Shown here piece after piece: positions 1 to 5,186 of a stretch of DNA of 7,964 nt. The stretch comes from Desulfurobacterium sp. (GTDB lineage Bacteria > Aquificota > Aquificia > Desulfurobacteriales > Desulfurobacteriaceae), in contig QNYI01000098.1 in the NCBI GenBank assembly GCA_003978805.1, positions 1 through 7,964 on the forward strand, read 5' to 3'. Position 1 is the stretch's first letter. The number at the start of each line of letters is the position of its first letter. Below the pieces are notes generated by a model. It ran no database searches, had not been told where the DNA came from, and worked only from the letters and a program-made list of their open reading frames with translations. The translations under genes were made by a program, and so were the position numbers.

Positions 1-116
1 AGAGCAAAAAGCTGAAACAGATAAAAGACCTTAGTAAAGCTTACTTAGCAGTTGACGGAATAGAAATCGGTTCCGGAAAGAGAATTCCTCTGTGGTTGTT
101 TGGCTTCATCTATTAA
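1..116 (+). CDS. C-terminal end of an unrecognised gene (partial)
   Basis: An open frame reading from base 3 gives 37 residues and a TAA stop at 114-116; its start lies outside the window. The tail has a basic stretch (SKKLKQIKDL) and ends in a hydrophobic run (IPLWLFGFIY). I do not recognise the family. It does not resemble the usual C-terminus of a hydantoinase A/oxoprolinase A subunit, the partner one might expect before hyuB. The stop lies 17 bases before the chosen hyuB start, with the hyuB ribosome binding site directly after it, which suggests an upstream operon member. The other two + frames are closed early in this stretch. With so few codons, chance openness cannot be excluded. Confidence 0.5.
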   Translation, partial: SKKLKQIKDLSKAYLAVDGIEIGSGKRIPLWLFGFIY

Positions 117-119
117 AAA

Positions 120-125
120 GGGAGG
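120..125 (+). promoter_or_regulatory. Ribosome binding site of hyuB
   Basis: GGGAGG lies 8 bases before ATG 134-136 and 5 bases before an in-frame TTG at 131. It places the hyuB start here rather than at the upstream in-frame GTG at 92, which would lie inside the preceding frame and precede this site. Confidence 0.7.
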
Positions 126-133
126 CCGGTTTG

Positions 134-1696
134 ATGGGAGTTAACCCTATACTCCTTGAGGTCTTTAAGAACAGGTTCTCCTCCATCGCCGAGGAGATGG
201 GAATTGTCCTTCAGAGGACATCCTTTTCTCCGAACATAAAGGAGAGGAAAGACTTCTCCTGTGCTATTTTTGACGAGAACGGTGAGATGGTTGCTCAGGC
301 TGCCCATATCCCCGTTCACCTTGGCTCAATGTCCCTCTCGGTTAAGTCGGTTATTGAGAGTTTAGAACTGAAAGAAGGCGATATGGCAATTTTAAACGAC
401 CCCTTTATGGGAGGAACGCACCTTCCGGACGTTACGGTAGTTGCTCCCGTTTACGTTGACGGAAAGCCTGTCTTTTACGTTGCAAATAGAGCCCACCACG
501 CCGACATAGGAGGAATCTCCCCCGGTTCAATGCCCCTCGCAACTTCCCTTTTTCAGGAAGGTATAAGGATTCCTCCCTTAAAAATCGTTGAGGCTGGAAA
601 GGTAAATGAGGAGCTCTTAGCCCTCATAAAGGCAAACGTCAGGACTCCCGAAGAAAGGGAAGGAGACTTTACAGCCCAAGTTATGGCAAACAGGGTCGGT
701 ATAAAGAGGCTCTTGGAGCTCATAGATAAGTACTCTCTCTCTACGGTTAAAGATTACAGCAGAGCTCTCATTGACTACTCCGAGAAAATCATGAGAAAGA
801 CCATAAAATCAATTCCCGACGGCGTTTATGAGTTTGAGGACTTTATGGAGGACGACGGACTCGGAAATAGGGACGTAAAAATAAAGGTAAAAGTTACGAT
901 AAATGGAGACAGCGCCGTAGTTGACTTTTCCGGTTCAGATAGAGAAGTTGAGGGGAGCATAAACAGCGTTAGGGCTATAACCCTTTCGGCAGTTCTCTAC
1001 GTTTTCAGGTGTCTTGTAAAGGAGGACATTCCGACAAACGCCGGCTGCATGAGACCCATAAAGGTAATAACCCAGAGGGGAACGATAGTTGACGCAAACT
1101 TCCCCCGTGCCGTCTCTGCCGGAAACGTTGAAACGTCCCAGAGGATTGTTGACGTGTTACTCGGAGCTCTCTCAAAAGCCCTTCCGGACTTTATCCCTTC
1201 TGCCTCGCAAGGAACTATGAACAACGTAACCGTAGGAGGAATTGACCCAGAAACCGGTAACTCCTTTACCTACTACGAGACAATAGGCGGAGGAACAGGT
1301 GCTTGGGCTAAAGGTAAAGGAGAAAGTGCCGTTCACTCCCACATGACGAACACCTTAAACACCCCGGTGGAAGCCCTTGAGTTTGCCTACCCTTTCATTG
1401 TCACGGCGTACTCAGTTAGAAGAGGGTCGGGAGGAAAAGGACTATTTAACGGAGGAGATGGAATCGTAAGGGAGTTTAAGTTCCTCACAGATGTTGAGGT
1501 AACGGTAATTTCTGAAAGGAGGAAAATTCCCCCTTACGGACTCTTCGGAGGAGAGCCCGGTAAAGTCGGCGAGAACTGGGTCGTAAAAGGAGGTAAAAAA
1601 GTCTTAAAGCCCAGCAAGTTTACAGAAAAACTCTCTGCAGGGGACGTCCTGAGAATAGAGACACCCGGCGGTGGAGGCTGGGGAAAGAGATCATGA
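134..1696 (+). CDS. hyuB: Hydantoinase B/oxoprolinase family protein (HyuB-like)
   Basis: The protein is about 520 residues, full length for the hydantoinase B/oxoprolinase family, which includes N-methylhydantoinase HyuB, the C-terminal half of 5-oxoprolinase and acetone carboxylase alpha subunits. In that family this subunit works with an ATP-binding A subunit on cyclic amides or related substrates. Family signatures are visible throughout: SPNIKERKDFSCAIFD (about residues 32-47), HIPVHLGSM (58-66), NDPFMGGTHLPDVT (88-101), NRAHHADIGG (118-127, with histidines that could bind metal), NVRTPEEREGDF (168-179) and the Gly-rich end TPGGGGWG. Translation from an earlier GTG at 92 is possible, but the Shine-Dalgarno sequence and the family N-terminus (NPILLEVFKNRF) favour 134. 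The last four bases overlap gmhB. No A subunit is seen in the window, so the substrate cannot be stated; 5-oxoproline or hydantoins are the family's usual candidates. Confidence 0.9.
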   Translation: MGVNPILLEVFKNRFSSIAEEMGIVLQRTSFSPNIKERKDFSCAIFDENGEMVAQAAHIPVHLGSMSLSVKSVIESLELKEGDMAILNDPFMGGTHLPDVTVVAPVYVDGKPVFYVANRAHHADIGGISPGSMPLATSLFQEGIRIPPLKIVEAGKVNEELLALIKANVRTPEEREGDFTAQVMANRVGIKRLLELIDKYSLSTVKDYSRALIDYSEKIMRKTIKSIPDGVYEFEDFMEDDGLGNRDVKIKVKVTINGDSAVVDFSGSDREVEGSINSVRAITLSAVLYVFRCLVKEDIPTNAGCMRPIKVITQRGTIVDANFPRAVSAGNVETSQRIVDVLLGALSKALPDFIPSASQGTMNNVTVGGIDPETGNSFTYYETIGGGTGAWAKGKGESAVHSHMTNTLNTPVEALEFAYPFIVTAYSVRRGSGGKGLFNGGDGIVREFKFLTDVEVTVISERRKIPPYGLFGGEPGKVGENWVVKGGKKVLKPSKFTEKLSAGDVLRIETPGGGGWGKRS

Positions 1697-2199
1697 GAAA
1701 CCGAGCGGTCTTCTTAGACAGGGACAACACGCTAATCTACGATGAAGGTTTCATCCACGAGCCGGAGAAAGTAAGGCTCCTACCTACCGTTCCTGAAGGT
1801 TTAAAGCTCCTTAAAGAAAGGGGTTTCCTCCTCATAGTCACCAGCAACCAGTCAGGAATAGGAAGGGGGTACTTCCCAGAGGAAGACTTCCACGCAGTTA
1901 ACAGGAGGCTTCAGGAGCTCCTTAGACCTTACGGAGTTCAAATTGACGACTTCTTCTTCTGCCCTCACAGGCCGGAGGATGGATGTAAATGCAGGAAACC
2001 GAAAACGGAGATGGTTGAAAAAGCTTGTAAAAAGTGGAACATTGACCCTTCAGAAAGTTTCGTAGTTGGAGATAGGGACTCAGACGTTAAGCTCGCCGTA
2101 AACGCCGGCTGTAGAGGAGGAATAAAGGTAGGAACTCCTCCTTTTCCCGACTTTCTGAGCGTGGCAAAGTACATAATTTCTCTGGGAGAGAAGGGTTGA
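1693..2199 (+). CDS. gmhB: D-glycero-D-manno-heptose 1,7-bisphosphate 7-phosphatase (HAD-IIIA)
   Basis: This 168-residue HAD-superfamily phosphatase of the GmhB/HisB-N type removes the 7-phosphate from heptose 1,7-bisphosphate, in the cytoplasmic route to ADP- or GDP-activated heptose for LPS core or glycans. All four HAD motifs are visible: FLDRDNT (nucleophile D9, acid/base D11), VTSNQSG (T50/S51), the CRKP lysine (K102) and GDRDSD (D127, D131). The zinc site typical of GmhB is complete as C90, H92, C98 and C100, with a short loop compared with the E. coli enzyme. The ATG start overlaps the hyuB stop as ATGA, with a purine-rich GGGGAAAGAG just upstream, so the two genes are probably translationally coupled. 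Its stop overlaps the TTG of truD. Histidinol-phosphatase activity is the main alternative because HisB-N shares these motifs. A heptose pathway would imply a cell with an outer membrane. Confidence 0.9.
   Translation: MRNRAVFLDRDNTLIYDEGFIHEPEKVRLLPTVPEGLKLLKERGFLLIVTSNQSGIGRGYFPEEDFHAVNRRLQELLRPYGVQIDDFFFCPHRPEDGCKCRKPKTEMVEKACKKWNIDPSESFVVGDRDSDVKLAVNAGCRGGIKVGTPPFPDFLSVAKYIISLGEKG
2184..2188 (+). promoter_or_regulatory. Ribosome binding site of truD
   Basis: GGGAG lies 7 bases before the TTG at 2196-2198, inside the last codons of gmhB. It supports TTG as the truD start, which matches the family N-terminus. Confidence 0.6.
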
Positions 2200-3365
2200 A
2201 ACTCTACAACAAGATAAAGAGGAAACCGGAAGACTTTATCGTTGAAGAGGTTCCCCTTCTTGAACCCCAGCAGGAAGGGAAGTTTCACCTCCTAAGACTC
2301 GTAAAGTCAAACGTATCAACCCTTGAGGCCCTGAGGGTTTTCTCCCGATTCACAGGAATACCCCTAAAAGAGATAGGGTTCGCAGGCCTTAAGGATAAGT
2401 TCGCAGTAACAACCCAGTACTTAACCGTGCCGGTCAGTTACTCTGTGGAAAAATCGTGCTTTAAGCCAGTTAGAAACCGCTGGAGTGAGGTTTCCCACGT
2501 AGAAATAGGCAAAGAGATGGGATTCTGCGTTGAGCCGGTCGGACTCGTCAACAGACCATTAAACCTCGGTGACTTAAAGGGTAACAAGTTCACCATTACC
2601 ATCAGGGAGTTTGAGAAGAGCTTAAGGGAGCGCTTTTACAGGAATCTGGAAATCGTAAAAAAGTACGGCTTTCCTAACTACTTTGGAGAACAGAGGTTCG
2701 GAAGCGTCAAGAGTAGGGACGATTTCGTCCTCCGCTACATCCTGAAAGGGGATTTTGACGGAGCTCTGAGAAGTTACTTCTTCGGTAAGAGCTCCGTTGA
2801 CTTCTGGGGAGACTGGAAGAAGCTCTACAGAACCCTATCACCAGCCCTTGAAGAGTACGAGAAAGACCTTATTAGGGGACTCATGAGGGGACTTCCCCCT
2901 GAAAAGGCCTTCCGAATCCTCCCAAAGAACGTGAGGCTCATGTTTAACTTTGCGTTTCAGAGCTTCCTCTGGAACGAGTACTTAAGGGAGTACATAGAGG
3001 AAAAGTATCCCTTTGTAAGGGTTCCTTTCATCAATAACTGGAAACTCTCCTACTACCTGAAGGTCGGCGATATTGAGTACTTGAGAGAACTGGAGATTCC
3101 CTACACGGGACACAGACACATCCCGGAGGATAAAACCCTTAGGAAGGTTATCTCAAAGGTTCAGGAAAGGTACGGCATTAAGAGGGAGTGGTTTGACAGG
3201 GAAGTTGCCGGAATGGTTGTAATGACCGACGGCCTAAGAAGAGCTCTCGTCTTCCCCCAAGGATTTAAAATCCTTGAAAAGACGAAGAGGAAGATGAAAA
3301 TAACCTTTACCCTACCTTCCGGAGCCTACGCAACAGTCCTTCTAAGGTTCCTCCTTAAAGCTTAA
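2196..3365 (+). CDS. truD: tRNA pseudouridine(13) synthase TruD
   Basis: This 389-residue protein of the TruD family isomerises uridine 13 in the D-arm of certain tRNAs. The N-terminus has the family KRKPEDFIVEEV pattern. The catalytic motif GFAGLKDKFAVTTQ covers residues 61-74, with D67 the expected catalytic aspartate. Further TruD signatures are NYFGEQRFG (161-169), NFAFQSFLWN (251-260) and FTLPSGAYATVLLR (371-384). The stretch between about 170 and 340 corresponds to the family-specific TRUD insertion domain. The start is TTG, overlapping the gmhB stop (TTGA), behind a good Shine-Dalgarno sequence. The TAA stop at 3363-3365 interlocks with the restored end of the convergent rsmB gene: the two genes share the palindrome TTAA. 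No terminator-like hairpin with a T-run follows, so read-through into the rsmB antisense strand is likely. Confidence 0.95.
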   Translation: MKLYNKIKRKPEDFIVEEVPLLEPQQEGKFHLLRLVKSNVSTLEALRVFSRFTGIPLKEIGFAGLKDKFAVTTQYLTVPVSYSVEKSCFKPVRNRWSEVSHVEIGKEMGFCVEPVGLVNRPLNLGDLKGNKFTITIREFEKSLRERFYRNLEIVKKYGFPNYFGEQRFGSVKSRDDFVLRYILKGDFDGALRSYFFGKSSVDFWGDWKKLYRTLSPALEEYEKDLIRGLMRGLPPEKAFRILPKNVRLMFNFAFQSFLWNEYLREYIEEKYPFVRVPFINNWKLSYYLKVGDIEYLRELEIPYTGHRHIPEDKTLRKVISKVQERYGIKREWFDREVAGMVVMTDGLRRALVFPQGFKILEKTKRKMKITFTLPSGAYATVLLRFLLKA

Positions 3366-3517
3366 CTCTTCCTAAAAACTGCATAAAAGAAACCGTCCAT
3401 GTTGTCCCTGTGGGGAAATACCCTAAGGGTGTTGTCCTTTAAACTTTCCTTTAGCTCCTCAAAAAGGTTAAAGAATTCCCCACGGGCGTAACCAAACTCC
3501 AACGCTACTTCTGCATT
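3362..3517 (-). pseudogene. rsmB: Displaced C-terminal part of rsmB (out of frame)
   Basis: On the - strand, the frame starting at AAT 3517-3515 reads 51 residues to a TAA at 3364-3362. It begins NAEVALEFGYARGEFF and ends with HRDNMDGFFYAVFRKS. The HRD-x-x-DGFFYA segment is the classic C-terminus of RsmB/Sun-type rRNA cytosine methyltransferases, normally HRDGTDGFF or similar. The upstream rsmB frame lacks this end and stops early at 3505. Joined after the EE at about 3520, the two pieces give EENAEV, the standard family sequence after the second cysteine motif. The fragment has no start of its own and is best read as the real 3' end of rsmB moved out of frame by a net +2 or -1 change. Confidence 0.88.
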
Positions 3518-4695
3518 CCTTCCTCCCGTTCCAAAGAACAGACGCTAAAGAGGAGAACTCCTCCGGGTTTTAGGAGCTCATAAGCACTTTTAAGCAGAGC
3601 TCTCTGTACTCTCTGGTTGTGCCTTATAAGCTCTATAGACTTGTTCCACTTGCCTTCAGGGTGCCTCCGTATCACCCCGGTAGCACTACACGGAGCATCT
3701 ACTAAGATTTTATCAAAGGAACTCTTAAACTTCTCCCTAAATTTCCCGTCCACCGAGATGTCCGTTAGGACAAAAGAAACGTTACTTACACCGAGCTTCC
3801 TGCAGTTGGACTTTAAGAGCTCCATCCTCTCCCTACTTACGTCAACGGCGATAATCTTTGCCCTATCTCCCGTTAAGGAAGATATCGCCGTCGTTTTCCC
3901 GCCGGGAGCTGCTCCAACGTCAAGTATCAGTTCAGAAGGTTTCGGGTCAAGAAGGTAGGCGGCCAAGAAGGAAGCAGGATCCTGAATGTAGAAGTATCCT
4001 TCTCTATAGCCCGGCAAGGTTTCTATAGAAACCCTCCCCTTTACCCTCAACATATCAGGAATGAAAGGGTGTTTTTCCACTTCAACTCCTCTACTTTCAA
4101 GAATGGAGAAAAGCTCCCCCGGCGTTATCTTTAACCTGTTAACCCTAAGGTAGAGGGGAGCTACTTTGTTTAGGGAACGAAGGAGCTCTTCTGTCTCTTT
4201 CCTCCCGTAAAACTTAGCCCAGCGCCGAACCATCCAAGTCTCAAAGGAGTAAAGGGTAGCAACTCTTTCAAAGTAGTCCGAAATCCTTTCCACTTCCCTC
4301 CTGTAGTCAAAGTTTATTAGCCTTTTGGAAGTTGCATTGACAAATCCTGCAAACTTCCTTCCCAAGAGCCTCTTAACGGCTTCTACCGTCTCGTTTACGG
4401 CAGCGTAAGCAGGAACTCCCGTAAAGAAGAGCTGATAGGCTATAAGCCTGAGAGCGTTCCTGACATAGGGTTTCTGCTCCTTCAAGCTTTTCTTAAGGAA
4501 CTTTGAGAGGGAGAAGTCAAGAAGCCTTAAGTACCTGACTGTCCCTGCGGATAATTCCCTTACAAAGGCCCTGTCAAGGGGAGAGAGGTGGGAAGTAAAC
4601 CTTTCTACGTGCTCTCTTAACCTCTTGTCCCTCTCAAAAGCGTTAAGGATTTTTATGGCTATATCCCTGCTCTTCCAGCCAGTCAACTTCTTCAA
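3505..4695 (-). CDS. rsmB: 16S rRNA (cytosine(967)-C5)-methyltransferase RsmB, frameshifted near its 3' end
   Basis: The 396 residues before the premature TAG hold most of an RsmB/Sun protein, which methylates C967 of 16S rRNA using S-adenosylmethionine. An N-terminal NusB-like helical domain (about 8-125) is followed by an RNA-binding linker and the Rossmann methyltransferase domain. Visible motifs are LDVGAAPGGKT (258-268, SAM binding), DAPCSATGVIRRHPE (333-347, with C336) and FSVCSLEREE (383-392, with C386, the catalytic nucleophile in this family). The end is GMQK, unlike the family; the true C-terminus lies in another frame and ends at 3362. The restored protein would be about 443 residues, normal for RsmB. 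The start is a TTG with GGGGGAGA 5 bases upstream; a second in-frame TTG three codons on is possible. The 5' end overlaps the upstream kinase gene by 53 bases, so translation is probably coupled. If the shift is real, the protein lacks its last beta-hairpin and is probably unstable or inactive. Confidence 0.92.
   Translation of the reverse strand: MKKLTGWKSRDIAIKILNAFERDKRLREHVERFTSHLSPLDRAFVRELSAGTVRYLRLLDFSLSKFLKKSLKEQKPYVRNALRLIAYQLFFTGVPAYAAVNETVEAVKRLLGRKFAGFVNATSKRLINFDYRREVERISDYFERVATLYSFETWMVRRWAKFYGRKETEELLRSLNKVAPLYLRVNRLKITPGELFSILESRGVEVEKHPFIPDMLRVKGRVSIETLPGYREGYFYIQDPASFLAAYLLDPKPSELILDVGAAPGGKTTAISSLTGDRAKIIAVDVSRERMELLKSNCRKLGVSNVSFVLTDISVDGKFREKFKSSFDKILVDAPCSATGVIRRHPEGKWNKSIELIRHNQRVQRALLKSAYELLKPGGVLLFSVCSLEREEGMQK
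3515..3527 (-). other. Frameshift site in rsmB
   Basis: The two halves of rsmB must join within this purine-rich stretch of the coding strand (GGGAGGAAGGAAT). In the upstream frame it reads GAG-GAA-GGA-ATG and runs into TAG at 3507-3505. Dropping two bases (GG) gives GAG-GAA-AAT-GCA, which restores the family motif EENA. Alternatively, one base is missing and an extra glycine remains. There is no classical X-XXY-YYZ slippery heptamer. Confidence 0.8.
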
Positions 4696-5170
4696 AAACT
4701 TCTCCCCCTTCCATACACCTGAGAATTAAACGGACTACCTCCTCCGGGGTTTTATCCGTCGTATCTATGTGGGCTATCCTTGGAGCTCTTGGACTCTCAA
4801 AAACTTCCGTTGCTATTACCGCAAGCCTCTCGGCCTCCACGTTCTCCGCCACCTTAAAAGGGGAGTATCCCCTGCCGGCAAGCCTCTTAGGGAGCTGAGA
4901 AGGGTTAACCCTCAAGACTACACAAAGGTCAGAGGGAATGTAGTGGGCAACGAGTCCCTCCGCTATGAAATCTTCCTTATCCTTAAAGAACTCCCTCAAC
5001 TTTTCCACGTCGGTAACGTAGGCCTCCCTCTTCTTATCGTACTCGGTATAAAAACCTCTTTCCCTGATAAGGTCGGAAAGGTGAAAGAGGGGTATTCCGG
5101 TAACTTTTGAAAGGAGCTTAGCAACCGTTGTCTTCCCGCACCCCGGCGTCCCGGTTATAGTAACCCTCAA
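4643..5170 (-). CDS. AK6/Fap7-like nucleotide (adenylate) kinase, archaeal type
   Basis: This 175-residue P-loop kinase resembles the archaeal/eukaryotic AK6 (Fap7, hCINAP) family rather than bacterial Adk. The Walker A motif GTPGCGKT is at residues 7-14. EGL (71-73) is followed by DLCVVLRVNP (81-90), matching the AK6 'CDLVVVLR' strand. A short LID has RLAGRGYSPFKVAENVEAE (96-114), the typical RGY-x-x-x-K-x-x-EN-x-x-AE pattern. IDTT (135-138) and a C-terminal VDWLEE (162-167) also fit archaeal members. The family phosphorylates AMP with ATP or hydrolyses ATP, and in yeast Fap7 acts in small-subunit ribosome maturation with uS11. The start is TTG, 16 bases after the chemoreceptor stop, with AAGGAG 6 bases upstream. 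Its last 17 codons overlap rsmB. Transfer from archaea is an inference from the family's distribution; another small P-loop NMP kinase is possible. Confidence 0.8.
   Translation of the reverse strand: MRVTITGTPGCGKTTVAKLLSKVTGIPLFHLSDLIRERGFYTEYDKKREAYVTDVEKLREFFKDKEDFIAEGLVAHYIPSDLCVVLRVNPSQLPKRLAGRGYSPFKVAENVEAERLAVIATEVFESPRAPRIAHIDTTDKTPEEVVRLILRCMEGGEVFEEVDWLEEQGYSHKNP
4701..4708 (-). promoter_or_regulatory. Ribosome binding site of rsmB
   Basis: GGGGGAGA on the - strand lies 5 bases before the TTG at 4695-4693, inside the kinase coding region. It decides the choice of TTG 4695, as no ATG lies nearby in that frame. Confidence 0.6.
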
Positions 5171-5176
5171 ACCCTT

Positions 5177-5182
5177 CTCCTT
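5177..5182 (-). promoter_or_regulatory. Ribosome binding site of the AK6-like kinase
   Basis: AAGGAG on the - strand lies 6 bases before the TTG at 5170-5168, in the short gap after the chemoreceptor stop. The TTG codon begins the MRVTITGTPG strand leading straight into the P-loop, so no longer N-terminus is needed. Confidence 0.65.
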
Positions 5183-5186
5183 GCCA

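Noticed and set aside
92..133. GTG at 92 as the start of hyuB
   Set aside because: It lies inside the preceding frame, has no ribosome binding site, and adds 14 residues not seen in the family. GGGAGG at 120-125 points to 134.
113..319. Short - strand open frame opposite the hyuB start
   Set aside because: It shadows a strongly conserved region of hyuB and has no supporting signal.
997..1224. Short - strand open frame within hyuB
   Set aside because: It is antisense to conserved hyuB sequence, without motifs or a ribosome binding site.
1965..2288. A 107-codon - strand open frame across the gmhB/truD junction
   Set aside because: Both + strand genes there have clear family motifs; the frame is a by-product of their codon use.
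3617..3958. A 113-codon + strand open frame
   Set aside because: It is antisense to the SAM-binding and catalytic region of rsmB, where the - strand motifs are clear.
4769..5110. A 113-codon + strand open frame
   Set aside because: It is antisense to the AK6-like kinase and shows no recognisable domain.
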